Shown here: one piece after another, positions 53,152 through 62,925 of the stretch
Layout of the letters: every line of letters begins with the position of its first letter
How positions within the stretch are numbered: the stretch's first letter is position 1
Assembly: GCF_009796785.1 (NCBI RefSeq)
Contig: NZ_CP047026.1
Span: forward strand, 1,448,001-1,512,000
Source of the DNA: Polaribacter sp. L3A8
Lineage (GTDB): Bacteria; Bacteroidota; Bacteroidia; Flavobacteriales; Flavobacteriaceae
Reading direction: 5' to 3'
DNA: 64,000 bases
The notes under the pieces: model-generated
Databases searched by the model: none
Seen by the model: the letters and a program-made list of their open reading frames with translations, nothing else
Told to the model about the DNA's origin: nothing
Translations under genes and position numbers: made by a program

Positions 53152-54822
53152 TTAATTTAAATTCTTATTTTTAAACCAATGATAAATGGCTTTGTTTGTA
53201 CTTTTTTCTCCCAATGAAGTTGTGTACATTCCGTAAATTGTACCGACAAAACCTCCAGCAATTTTTGTACTTAAAAAAGTAGCATCAACATTTTTATTTA
53301 GAACTTGCCAATCTGTATTGTTTATTGAGTAGTAAAAATTATAAAATGTTCCTTTTGCTTCTATTTTAAAAGATATTTTATCGTTCTCTTTTATTGATTT
53401 AAAGGCAATTTCTTCTATTCCTTTTTCTGATGATTTTAATAACTGAACTACAGGTTTGTTATCTTTTAAACCCTTACATAAGTAGTAATAATGTTTTTCA
53501 TTTTGAAAAGCAATTAAACCCGCTTTTTCATTTTCTGCAACTGCTTTAAAAGATAAGTTTGTGGTTACCTCACCAAATAAATGCTTTTGTCTATACCCTA
53601 TAAAACTTGGGTTTGATGTACCTGAGGTAGTTTCTGAACGTGTTTTTATAGTTAATTCTCCGTTTAAAAGTGAATACCATTTTTCTTTTGGTGTTCTTAA
53701 AAAAAGCCAATCGAAAGCTAAAGTACCTGTATTAAATTCATCTATAAAGTCTGCATTAACAGACGGTATATTTGCAAATGGTTTTTCTAATGTTATTTGA
53801 TAATGGTCTTTTACAACATCTCCTTCTAAATCAAAAATAGGCCAATCATTTTCCCATTTTACAGGTGCCATAAAAGTTTCTCTACCTGTGTTAAAATGGT
53901 TATCACCATCATAAGGTCTACATCCTAAAAAAACGCCCCACCAATTCCCTAAATTGTCTTCTATAATATCTGCATGCCCTGTAGATGTAATTGGATTTTT
54001 TCTAGTATCCTTTAAATTTCTTTGTGTTAAAATTGGGTTCTTTTCATAGCTTTTATAAGGACCTAAAACACTTTTACTTCTAAAAATAACTTCAGAATGA
54101 TCTTCTGCTGTACCCCCTTCTGCTGCCATTAAATAATAAAACCCGTTTCTGTTATAAATATGCGGACCTTCAATCCAAATGGGTTTGTCTTCTGGTTTTG
54201 CCCCTTTATCTATAATTATTTTAGCTTCACCAACAGTTTTTAGATTCTTAACATCTAACTCTATAATTTTAATAGTTCTATGTCCATCATATTCTGGTAA
54301 ATTATTAGGAGGATTGCTATTAAAAACCACATATGTTTTTCCGTTTTCATCAAAAAACATAGAAGGATCTATGCCTTCTACTTCTGGCAACCAAGTTGGG
54401 TTAGACCAAGGTCCTGCCGGATTAGAAGCAGAAATAATAAAATTATTTTTACCACCAACAATTGTGTTAATAATATAAAATACTCCATTATGATAAGAAA
54501 TTGCAGGTGCAAAAACGCCTTGAGAAACCTCTAAACCTTCTAAATCTAATTGTTCTGGTCTGTCTAAAGCATTTCCTATTTGTTTCCAGTTTACTAAATC
54601 ATCACTTTTAAAAACAGGAATACCAGGAAAATAGGCAAAAGTTGAGTTTATTAGATAATAACTACTATCTACTTTACAAATACTTGGGTCTGGATAAAAC
54701 CCTTTTAAAACAGGATTTGTAAATGAAGTTTCTACGAATTCACTAGTCATTTTATTTTCTTTTTTACCTGAACAATTGAAGCAAAAAACAGAAACAATTA
54801 CTATTATAAAAAAATTCTTCAT
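53152..54822 (-). CDS. GH43 beta-xylosidase type lipoprotein with C-terminal beta-sandwich
   Basis: The 556-residue protein has a lipoprotein signal with Cys17 (CFNCSGK), a GH43 propeller (about 33-335) and a C-terminal concanavalin-like domain (about 360-550) usual in the long beta-xylosidase branch. Catalytic residues are Asp45 (FYPDPSIC), Asp152 (EGIDPSMFF) and Glu218 (IWIEGPHIY). It would trim xylose or arabinose from oligosaccharides in the periplasm or at the surface. Its start overlaps the stop of the preceding GH10 gene by one base. Confidence 0.92.
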   Translation of the reverse strand: MKNFFIIVIVSVFCFNCSGKKENKMTSEFVETSFTNPVLKGFYPDPSICKVDSSYYLINSTFAYFPGIPVFKSDDLVNWKQIGNALDRPEQLDLEGLEVSQGVFAPAISYHNGVFYIINTIVGGKNNFIISASNPAGPWSNPTWLPEVEGIDPSMFFDENGKTYVVFNSNPPNNLPEYDGHRTIKIIELDVKNLKTVGEAKIIIDKGAKPEDKPIWIEGPHIYNRNGFYYLMAAEGGTAEDHSEVIFRSKSVLGPYKSYEKNPILTQRNLKDTRKNPITSTGHADIIEDNLGNWWGVFLGCRPYDGDNHFNTGRETFMAPVKWENDWPIFDLEGDVVKDHYQITLEKPFANIPSVNADFIDEFNTGTLAFDWLFLRTPKEKWYSLLNGELTIKTRSETTSGTSNPSFIGYRQKHLFGEVTTNLSFKAVAENEKAGLIAFQNEKHYYYLCKGLKDNKPVVQLLKSSEKGIEEIAFKSIKENDKISFKIEAKGTFYNFYYSINNTDWQVLNKNVDATFLSTKIAGGFVGTIYGMYTTSLGEKSTNKAIYHWFKNKNLN

Positions 54823-55916
54823 TACTTACTTTTTTCTTTTAATCCTTCTAAAAAACCAAAATAGGCAGGTTTTGGTGCTAATTTTTCGTCAAAAATAGTT
54901 GGCCAATCATTTAAATTAAAAAAACCATTAATCCATGAATCTCTATCTGTAAAATCCCAAAAAGTAATTCCGTATTGTTGTTCTTTTGGTACAATAGATT
55001 TGTACATTTTAACCAAATTCTTATATTTTTTGGCTTGTGCTTGTTTCATTTCTTCTGTAAGTTTTTCATAGACTTGTATACCGCCACCTCTAGTATCATC
55101 GTGTTTATTAAAAATAATATCTAACTCAGATATGTGAATTTGTAACCCTGTTTCTACAGCTTTTTTTAATGAATTTGCAATTACCTCATCAGGAGTATCC
55201 ATTCTAATGTGCATTTGAAAACCTAAACCAGATATAGGCACTCCTTTTGCTTGTAATTCTTTAATCATAGTAAGCGTACTGTTTAGTTTTAACGTATCTC
55301 TTTCAATATTAAAATCATTATAAAACAAAATAGCTTCTGGGTCTGCTTCATGCGCATATTGAAATGCTTTTGCTATATAATCTTTACCAATTGCATTGTA
55401 CCAAATTGTTTTTCTAACTTCACCTCCATGAGATTCTAATCCTTCATTAACTACATCCCAAGCAGCAACTTTTCCTTTATATCTTGTTACATACTTTGTA
55501 ATGTATTCTTTCATAAAAGTACCCAACCACAAACTATCTTTGGATGCTTTTTCTTGAACCCAATTTGGTGTAGAACTGTGCCAAATTAAATTATGACCAA
55601 ATAATCTTTGCTTGTTTTTCTGTGCATAATTAACAATGCTATCTACTATTTTCCATGAATAAACACCTTCTTTAGGCATAATACTATTCATTTTCATATC
55701 ACTTGCAGAAGTAATGCTGTTAAAATTACTTTTCTGTAATTTTTGTAGTTGTGTATCTTTTAATAATGTATTTATTTTAATCGCAGTTCCTATAGGAAAA
55801 CTGGCGTACTCTTTTAGCCCTTTCACCTCTTCTTTTTTTACACCATTGTTACAAGAAAGCAATAAAAAAATTGTTGTAAATATAAATACTGAATTAAAAT
55901 GTTTACTGTAGTTCAT
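54822..55916 (-). CDS. GH10 endo-1,4-beta-xylanase (lipoprotein)
   Basis: This 364-residue protein has a lipoprotein signal with Cys22 (LLLSCNNG) and a compact GH10 barrel. Glu158 in AAWDVVNEGL is the acid/base and Glu264 in IHISELDI the nucleophile. It has no extra binding domain. The N-terminus is short, so the catalytic domain sits close to the membrane. It differs more from the two GH10 products encoded at 43-47 kb than those do from each other, and resembles the PKD-containing GH10 product encoded just upstream. Confidence 0.94.
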   Translation of the reverse strand: MNYSKHFNSVFIFTTIFLLLSCNNGVKKEEVKGLKEYASFPIGTAIKINTLLKDTQLQKLQKSNFNSITSASDMKMNSIMPKEGVYSWKIVDSIVNYAQKNKQRLFGHNLIWHSSTPNWVQEKASKDSLWLGTFMKEYITKYVTRYKGKVAAWDVVNEGLESHGGEVRKTIWYNAIGKDYIAKAFQYAHEADPEAILFYNDFNIERDTLKLNSTLTMIKELQAKGVPISGLGFQMHIRMDTPDEVIANSLKKAVETGLQIHISELDIIFNKHDDTRGGGIQVYEKLTEEMKQAQAKKYKNLVKMYKSIVPKEQQYGITFWDFTDRDSWINGFFNLNDWPTIFDEKLAPKPAYFGFLEGLKEKSK

Positions 55917-55955
55917 AGTATGGTATTTTTAAAATTAACTAGTTTTTTTTGATAA

Positions 55956-55993
55956 AAAAACAGTTAAACGTATGTAGATATTTAACTGTTTTT
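55956..55993 (-). terminator. strong terminator after the PKD-GH10 gene
   Basis: AAAAACAGTTAAA (55956-55968) and TTTAACTGTTTTT (55981-55993) form a 13-bp perfect stem, followed on the minus strand by seven T. Confidence 0.85.
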
Positions 55994-56027
55994 CAATTCA
56001 AAACTTCACTTAATAATTATTATTTAC

Positions 56028-57395
56028 TTATTGTAACCCCTCTAAGAAACCATCATATGCTTTCTTTTTATTGAAATTATCATCATACATTAGTGGCCAA
56101 TCTATATGACCCCAAAAATCTATTAACCAAGTTTCATTATCTTTTAAACCCCAAACTGTTAATGCGTATTTATTATCTAATGGAATTGAATTATAAATTT
56201 GAACAACTTCTTTAAATTTTGCTTTTTGCTCATCGGCTCTTTCAGCCGTTAAACTAGTTTGATCATTATCTGGGTTTGCTCTAACATCTAGTTCTGCAAA
56301 ATGTAGTTTTAATCCTCTGGATACGGTACCATCTGCAACTGCCTGAATATTTGACTTTGATGGAAAATTATAATTAATATGCATTTGAGTTCCAACACCA
56401 TCAATTAAATCGCCTAGACTATCTACTATTTTAAACATTGCAGCTCTTTTTCCAGGACTAGACGCCATATTATAATCATTATAAAAAAGCAATACATTTG
56501 GGTCTGCATCTCTTGCCCATTGAAAACATTTTTTAATATAATCATCTCCCATTTTTTGTTTAAAAATAGAATTTCTTAAAGGGTTTCCACTTCCATCTTC
56601 GATTGCTTCATTTACAACGTCCCAAGAGCCTATTTTACCTTTATATCTAGTAACAGTAGTTGTTATATAATCTTTTACCATGGCTTCAAACTCAGAATCT
56701 GAACCAGCAAAATCTTTTACCCAATCTGGAGTTGCATTGTGCCAAATTAGTGCATGACCATGCACATTAATTGCATTATCAAATCCAAAATTTACAATAA
56801 CATCGGCAGCACTAAAATCATAATTACCTTGAGAAGGATACATTACATTCATTTTCATTTCGTATTCTGATGTAATACTAGAAAAATCACTTTTTAAAAC
56901 CTCTGTATGTTTACCGCCAGCGTTTATTCTAGAGGCTCTTGTAATATTACCCACAAAAAATGTTGTTGTAGCATCTTTTAAAGCAGAAGAACTATTTGAC
57001 GTACAATTTCCATTAGGGCATATTCCACCAGTTCCATTGTTTACAACTACCGTTTTACTATCTTCTGTAAAACCTGCCTCATTTGTAACCTTTAATGTTA
57101 CGGTAAAGGTGCCATCAGTATCAAACCTTATTTCTTCTATTCCTGGTAAATCTTCTACGAAACCATTTCCTTGTCCAAAATCCCATTCACTCATAAACTC
57201 TCCCTTTCCAACCGTTTTGTTATCAAACAACATTACATTTGGATCTGATGGAGAAATTGACATATTAAAAGTTGCCTGAACTTTTGCTACTGGTATTATT
57301 ATTGGGTCATCACTTTCATTTGGTCCTCCACAAGAAATGATTAATAGAAATAACGGTAATACCTTTAATAGATTAAATAGGTTTTTTAACTTCAT
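56028..57395 (-). CDS. GH10 endo-1,4-beta-xylanase with PKD domain (lipoprotein)
   Basis: The 455-residue protein has a lipoprotein signal with Cys22 (LIISCGGP), a PKD-type Ig domain (about 38-120, with SEWDFGQGNGF and GTFTVTLKVTNEAGF), a Ser/Thr/Asn linker, and a GH10 barrel (about 138-455). Glu263 in GSWDVVNEAI is the acid/base, Glu368 in LHFAELDV the nucleophile. The PKD domain and linker fit a surface enzyme held away from the cell by its lipid anchor. It ends at a strong hairpin, so it may form its own transcription unit. Confidence 0.94.
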   Translation of the reverse strand: MKLKNLFNLLKVLPLFLLIISCGGPNESDDPIIIPVAKVQATFNMSISPSDPNVMLFDNKTVGKGEFMSEWDFGQGNGFVEDLPGIEEIRFDTDGTFTVTLKVTNEAGFTEDSKTVVVNNGTGGICPNGNCTSNSSSALKDATTTFFVGNITRASRINAGGKHTEVLKSDFSSITSEYEMKMNVMYPSQGNYDFSAADVIVNFGFDNAINVHGHALIWHNATPDWVKDFAGSDSEFEAMVKDYITTTVTRYKGKIGSWDVVNEAIEDGSGNPLRNSIFKQKMGDDYIKKCFQWARDADPNVLLFYNDYNMASSPGKRAAMFKIVDSLGDLIDGVGTQMHINYNFPSKSNIQAVADGTVSRGLKLHFAELDVRANPDNDQTSLTAERADEQKAKFKEVVQIYNSIPLDNKYALTVWGLKDNETWLIDFWGHIDWPLMYDDNFNKKKAYDGFLEGLQ

Positions 57396-57722
57396 TTATG
57401 CTTTTTTAAAATTTATTATTTTTTTAAATTGGTGGTTAATTTTATTACCCTTTTTCTCATAAATGGGTAACTGTTCTCAAGCTATCTGCCGCAGCTTTAT
57501 AACTAGTAATATCAAACTCAAAAAAACTATTGTAAAGAAAAGTAGGCTTAAAAAATTAGCACTTTTCATAATTAATTTAAATGTTTTTATTTAGAACCTT
57601 AAAATTATTGATTGTTCCTTGCTTAAAACATAATAAATAATGCATTTTGTAAAAAAAATACATCATTTATAGTTTTTTACTGTCTTCTATTCCATTTAAT
57701 TACCGTAAAGATAAAATTGAAA
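57396..57722. other. AT-rich spacer with a possible small relic
   Basis: This 327-base spacer is AT-rich. A 33-codon minus-strand open frame at 57457-57555 reads FFEFDITSYKAAADSLRTV and then stops, looking like the end of a lost carbohydrate-binding protein, but it is too short to name. No clear terminator or -7 element is visible; a promoter for the PKD-GH10 gene may lie here. Confidence 0.35.
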
Positions 57723-60700
57723 TTATTTATTGATTTTTAAATAACTTACCTCTTCATTATTTCTCACTACTATTATATACTTGTTTTCATCTTTACTAAT
57801 TGCTCCCATTCCTTTTACATCTCCTGATGCAAAAAAACCTGACTCCTTTCCTGAAATTGCTTTAAAAGCACCAGTACCATCTCCTTGCAAGAAAACACCA
57901 TAGCTAGCATCGTTTCTTGGCGTTTCTACTTCAGACATCTGTAAATTACCCGCTATTAAAGCATCTAAATTACCATCGTCATTAAAATCTTTAACAATAA
58001 TTTCATTAATACTTGAAATTTGTACTTCTTGAGGAAGTTTATGTACAATTAGCTTTCCGTTTTTATTTTCTAAATAAATACTTGCAAACGATTTAACTTT
58101 ATAATGTAAAGCAGACTCTAATGCTTTATCAGTATAAACATCTATTAAAGTAGCTTCAGAAAAACTTTCATAATTTTTAAATTTCTTTTTAATTCCAGGT
58201 ATTTGTTGTGATGAACATGATCTACCTCTTACAGGGTATTGTTTACCTTCATTATAATAACTTAATACAATATCTTGTTTTTTGTTTTTATCAAAATCAT
58301 TTACAAAAATGTCAAAAGATTCATTTTCATTTGCCTGATACTTGTAATTAAGTCCATTATTACCTAAAATATAATCTGTATCGCCATCATTATCAAAATC
58401 TCCTTCATTTATGCTCCACCACCAACCAGTAGTGTTTTTATCCAATCCTAATTTTTTAGAAACATCAACAAAACTATTTTTGTTATTTTTAAATACTTTA
58501 ATTGGCATCCACTCTCCAACAACAATAATATCTAACCAATTATCATTATTATAATCTGTAATAACAGCTGAAGTTGCCATTCCTAAATCTTTAAAAGGTT
58601 TTGAAAAATCATCAGAAAAAAACTCAAATTTTGCATTTCCTTTTGAACCAACATTTTTTAATAAATAGGTTGTTGTAGGTAATGGATATTGTCCAGGAGT
58701 TTGACGACCTAAAACCAACAAATCTTCTTTACCATCTTTATCAAAATCTGCACTATAAACTTTTGAGCCGCTAGAAATAAACTCAGGTAAAGTTCCTTTT
58801 TTTGCTTTTACAAAATTTCCTTTTCCATCATTTAGGTATAATCTGTCTTGTAATAATTCTGACTTTGCATCAAACTCATAACCCCCACTAACAACATACA
58901 AATCATTATCTCCATCTGCATCTGCATCAAAAATTAGAGCGCCTAAATCTTCACTTAAAATATCTTCTTCTAAAAAGCTAGTACTTGCTTCTGTAAAACC
59001 TGTTTTCGTTTGATAAAATAAACTGCCTGTTTTACCTTTTGATCCTCCTATAAAATAATCTTCTAAGCCATCATTATTTAAATCTCCAATTGCTAAAGCT
59101 GGTCCTAATGAAGACATTTTATGAGGCAATAAAACCTGAGTATCAAAATCGTTGTGTTTATTTTCTTCATGTTTGTATTTTGGAAACACAGAATTCTCTG
59201 TTACAAATAATTTTTCTTGTTCTTTTTCTTCTTTAATGATGGGTTTTGTTGCATCGTCATAATTAAAAACAAGATTCTTATTAGCTTCAACATTATTTAG
59301 AGTTTGTGTATTTCCGTTTTGCCAAACAACTTTTACTTCTTCTATTTTAGAAGTAGCACCTAAACCAAAATGCAATTCTGGCGCTACAGAAGACTGAAAA
59401 CCTCTTGTTAACGTTAACTCTTGCATTTGAGTTTTATCAGCAGTTTTTACATAAACACGATTTCCTAATCCAAATTTATTATTTATACCTCCTTTGAAAT
59501 TCACCTTTAAGAAATTGCTTTTTTCAGCACTTGTATTCTCAAAAACAGCTGCATAATCGTCTATATTGTTGGTTATAATTTCTAAATCTCCATCATTATC
59601 TAAATCTGCATAAACTGCTCCATTAGAAAACCCTTTGTATTCTATTCCCCATTTTTTATTGGCTTTTTCAAAATTTAGATTTCCATTATTTTTAAAAATA
59701 AAATTATCTATTTTTTCTGATGGAATTTGCAAACTCATCTCTAAAGATTTTTCTTTACCAAGATTCGCATCTTCTAGTTTATTAAAAAAATCTCTATTAT
59801 TTACTTCTCTTCTTGTACCATTTGTAATAAAAACATCTTTAAGGCCATCATTATCAAAATCTGCCATTAATGGACCCCAACTCCAATCTGTAGAAGAAGT
59901 ACCTGTAATTCGTGAAACATTTGAAAAATATGGATTTCCATTATCAAAAACTCCCGAATTTACTTGAAAGCAGTTTTGCATATATTGATAATGAAAGCCC
60001 GCATCTACAACACTCCAAAATAAATCTGGATTCATACTTGCCATATTTGCTTTTTGTCTACGGTTGCTTTTTGCATCCATATCAACTTGAAAAATATCTA
60101 AATTTCCATCATTATTAAAATCAGCAATATCAACACCCATTCCATAGAAAGCAGTGTGTGCAGTTGCTTTTTTCACAACTTCTTTAAAAGTTCCGTCTTT
60201 TTGATTGATATACATATAATCTGGTGAGCTAAAATCGTTTGAAACATACAAATCTTGCCATCCATCATTATTTAAATCACCAACTGTTGCACTTAAAGAC
60301 AAACCAAAGCTTTTTAAACCTGCTGTGTCAGTAACATTTGTAAAAGTATTTCCATCATTTCTATACAAATGATCAGACTCATTTTCTTTTACGTTTTTCA
60401 TTTTCATTTGATATACAAATGCTGGCGAACTAAATTTTAAAGGAGGATAATTTGCCACATAAACATCTAAATCTCCATCGTTATCATAATCGAAAAAGGT
60501 GGCATTTACGCTATTTCCTTCATCAGCCAAACCATATTTTTGTGCTTGTTCTGTAAAAGTATTGTCTTTATTATTGATGAATAATTGATTTTTTTTAGAT
60601 CCAAATTTTCCAGAAACTGAACAATAAATATCTAAAAAACCATCATTATTTACATCCGCCATTGTAACTCCTGTATGCCATTCCTTACTTCCAGAAACAC

Positions 60701-61034
60701 CAGCCTTATCTGTAATATCTTCGAATTGTAAATTCCCTTTATTTAGATATAATTTATTTGAAACTTGGTTACCTGTAAAATACAAATCTGGTAAACCATC
60801 ATTATTGATATCTCCTACAGAAACGCCTCCACCCATATAAATATATGAATACGTGAAATAATTAATAGAATCGTTTTCTGTAAGAATGTTTTGAAAATCG
60901 ATATTTGTATTCGTGTTTTTTAGCTGACTAAAAATTTTTGTAGATTCTATATTAATTTCTTTTTCAGCTGATGTACAATTCCAAAGAGTAATTATTGTGA
61001 GCAATAATAAAATGTGTTTAAAATAAGCTTTCAT
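57723..61034 (-). CDS. large VCBS/FG-GAP repeat lipoprotein with ASPIC/UnbV domain
   Basis: The 1103-residue protein has a lipoprotein signal with Cys20 (TLWNCTSA) and many FG-GAP/VCBS repeats forming beta-propellers, each with a DxNxDGxxD calcium motif (GDINNDGLPDLYFTG, ADVNNDGFLDIY, GDFDNDGDTDY and others). A UnbV/ASPIC domain lies at about 505-585. It is probably displayed on the cell surface, where it may bind polysaccharide. Such CRTAC1-like proteins often travel with SusCD in Bacteroidota. It is separated from susD by a terminator hairpin. Confidence 0.88.
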   Translation of the reverse strand: MKAYFKHILLLLTIITLWNCTSAEKEINIESTKIFSQLKNTNTNIDFQNILTENDSINYFTYSYIYMGGGVSVGDINNDGLPDLYFTGNQVSNKLYLNKGNLQFEDITDKAGVSGSKEWHTGVTMADVNNDGFLDIYCSVSGKFGSKKNQLFINNKDNTFTEQAQKYGLADEGNSVNATFFDYDNDGDLDVYVANYPPLKFSSPAFVYQMKMKNVKENESDHLYRNDGNTFTNVTDTAGLKSFGLSLSATVGDLNNDGWQDLYVSNDFSSPDYMYINQKDGTFKEVVKKATAHTAFYGMGVDIADFNNDGNLDIFQVDMDAKSNRRQKANMASMNPDLFWSVVDAGFHYQYMQNCFQVNSGVFDNGNPYFSNVSRITGTSSTDWSWGPLMADFDNDGLKDVFITNGTRREVNNRDFFNKLEDANLGKEKSLEMSLQIPSEKIDNFIFKNNGNLNFEKANKKWGIEYKGFSNGAVYADLDNDGDLEIITNNIDDYAAVFENTSAEKSNFLKVNFKGGINNKFGLGNRVYVKTADKTQMQELTLTRGFQSSVAPELHFGLGATSKIEEVKVVWQNGNTQTLNNVEANKNLVFNYDDATKPIIKEEKEQEKLFVTENSVFPKYKHEENKHNDFDTQVLLPHKMSSLGPALAIGDLNNDGLEDYFIGGSKGKTGSLFYQTKTGFTEASTSFLEEDILSEDLGALIFDADADGDNDLYVVSGGYEFDAKSELLQDRLYLNDGKGNFVKAKKGTLPEFISSGSKVYSADFDKDGKEDLLVLGRQTPGQYPLPTTTYLLKNVGSKGNAKFEFFSDDFSKPFKDLGMATSAVITDYNNDNWLDIIVVGEWMPIKVFKNNKNSFVDVSKKLGLDKNTTGWWWSINEGDFDNDGDTDYILGNNGLNYKYQANENESFDIFVNDFDKNKKQDIVLSYYNEGKQYPVRGRSCSSQQIPGIKKKFKNYESFSEATLIDVYTDKALESALHYKVKSFASIYLENKNGKLIVHKLPQEVQISSINEIIVKDFNDDGNLDALIAGNLQMSEVETPRNDASYGVFLQGDGTGAFKAISGKESGFFASGDVKGMGAISKDENKYIIVVRNNEEVSYLKINK

Positions 61035-61425
61035 TTTTATATTATTTTTTTCAATATGGATAATTCATTGTTATTATTTACGATTATAAAATATGTTGTA
61101 TTGGCTATTTTTTGGTTGATAAAAAGTTTGTTTTTTCTTAACTATTTATTATTTAATGAAACAGATTTACACATATAAACACCTTGTTACCAGCGTTTTT
61201 AATATTGACAAGCATTGGTTTACTTATCAAAATTTTAAAATTCTATATTCAATTTTGTTCCAGAGACAAGTGTAAATTTCTTTTTTAGTATGTCTTGGAA
61301 TTCATTTTTTTATTGCAATAAAAAAATATTTAGATGTTGTGTATTTTTAAAAATAAAAAAAACGGCGTTTCGTTAGAATACGCCGTTTTAATCAATCAAC
61401 TCAAATTATTAATTTTTAATCTTTA
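61035..61425. other. intergenic spacer between susD and VCBS gene
   Basis: This 391-base spacer is AT-rich and holds the susD terminator at 61359-61389. No protein-like frame or clean -7 element is seen in the rest; a promoter for the VCBS gene is expected between about 61035 and 61350. Confidence 0.45.
61359..61389 (-). terminator. strong terminator of the susCD unit
   Basis: AAAACGGCGT (61359-61368) and ACGCCGTTTT (61380-61389) form a GC-rich 10-bp stem, followed on the minus strand by eight T. It lies 37 bases past the susD stop. Confidence 0.9.
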
Positions 61426-62913
61426 TTAATACCCTAGATTTTGGTCGGCACTTGTAACATTAACGTTAGAAGAAATTTCCTGAAGTGGTATTGGAAACAA
61501 TTCATTTTTACCTACCTGAAAACCAGTACCGGCTAAAAAAGTTGCAGCTCTGTCCCAACGAATAAGATCATCAAAACGAACTTGTTCACCTGCTAATTCT
61601 ACTTTTCTTTCATGTACAATAGCTTCAAAAACTTGTTCTTTTGAAAGTGTAGTTGATAACAATGGAAACACCCCTCCTGCTGTTGCCCCTGCTCTAGCTC
61701 TTACTCTATTTAAATAACCAACAGCAACAGATTGTGAACCACCAGGTTTTTGATTTTCACATTCTGCCATCATTAACAACACATCTGCATAACGAATTAC
61801 TTTCGCATTAATTCCAGATTCTTGTACTTCACTAGGTTGCTTATAATAGTTTTGGTATTTTCTCCAACCTCTACCTACAGAAAAGTCACTTGCCTTAAAG
61901 GTTTTAGTATTGTTATCATAAGAATCACCTGCAAAATAAAATGTGCTATTTAATCTCTTATCACCAGCTTCAAAAGAATTAACTAAATCATCTGAAGGAG
62001 CAGATCCAAACCAATCTAAGGCTCCATAATCTTGTCCTCTAAAAGTAGCATGGTTTTTACCAGTACCATCACTCCCCCATTTATTGCTAGTACCTAAACT
62101 TAAATCATATTCCACTTCCCAAACTGACTCTATACCATGTTCTGTTTCTTCTAAAAAGTTATCTAAGAAATTTGGTTCTAAATCGTAACCCGACATTTTG
62201 TTAAATGAAACTAAAGCATCTCCATATCTTTTTTCATACAAAAAAACTTTTCCTAAAAAGGCTTGTGCAGCACCTTTAGTGGCTCTACCTGTCTCTTCTG
62301 ACTCTTTAGGCAATAAATGAATTGAAGCATATTCTAAATCTTCAATTATTAATTTAATTACATCTGCTTTTGGACTAATCGGTTTTCCTTCTGGCTGTGT
62401 AAAATCTCCGTTTCTTAATGGAATATTACCAAACTTATTAACCAACAACCAATAGTATTGTGCACGTAAAAATCTAGCTTCTGCATAAAATTTTAGCATA
62501 GTTGCATTACTTAATTCCCCTTCTGGAATTTCATCAATAATTGACGCATTACCAATTACAAAATTTGCTTTATTGATACCTCTATAGCAGGCATCCCAAT
62601 AGTCTCTAATAAACACATTTGTAGCGTTAAAGCTAAAGTCTAAAAAAACTTCTTTATTTGGTTCCATACCACCACCATTAACAGCTTCTTGAGACATATT
62701 GTCATTCATAAACCACATTAATCTACCATATAAAGCACCAGGTTGTAAGTTAGCGTAAGACGCATTAACAGCAGACTGAACTTGAGCTTCGTTTGCAAAA
62801 AAAGTTTCTGGTGTTATCTGGTTTGGATCTGATAGTTCTAGATCATTTGTATTGCAAGAATTTATGGCAAAAACTCCTGTAAGAAACAGAAATAAAATTT
62901 TATATTTTTTCAT
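61426..62913 (-). CDS. RagB/SusD family nutrient uptake outer membrane protein
   Basis: The 495-residue protein is SusD-like: a lipoprotein signal with Cys20 (AINSCNTND), N-terminal PNQITPETFFANEAQVQSAVNASYANL, tetratricopeptide-like helices in the middle and a C-terminal RKVELAGEQVRFDDLIRWDRA block. SusD caps the SusC barrel at the cell surface and captures glycans. Here, with xylanases, it probably binds xylo-oligosaccharides. It follows the SusC gene by 12 bases. Confidence 0.95.
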   Translation of the reverse strand: MKKYKILFLFLTGVFAINSCNTNDLELSDPNQITPETFFANEAQVQSAVNASYANLQPGALYGRLMWFMNDNMSQEAVNGGGMEPNKEVFLDFSFNATNVFIRDYWDACYRGINKANFVIGNASIIDEIPEGELSNATMLKFYAEARFLRAQYYWLLVNKFGNIPLRNGDFTQPEGKPISPKADVIKLIIEDLEYASIHLLPKESEETGRATKGAAQAFLGKVFLYEKRYGDALVSFNKMSGYDLEPNFLDNFLEETEHGIESVWEVEYDLSLGTSNKWGSDGTGKNHATFRGQDYGALDWFGSAPSDDLVNSFEAGDKRLNSTFYFAGDSYDNNTKTFKASDFSVGRGWRKYQNYYKQPSEVQESGINAKVIRYADVLLMMAECENQKPGGSQSVAVGYLNRVRARAGATAGGVFPLLSTTLSKEQVFEAIVHERKVELAGEQVRFDDLIRWDRAATFLAGTGFQVGKNELFPIPLQEISSNVNVTSADQNLGY

Positions 62914-62925
62914 GATTATTATTTT

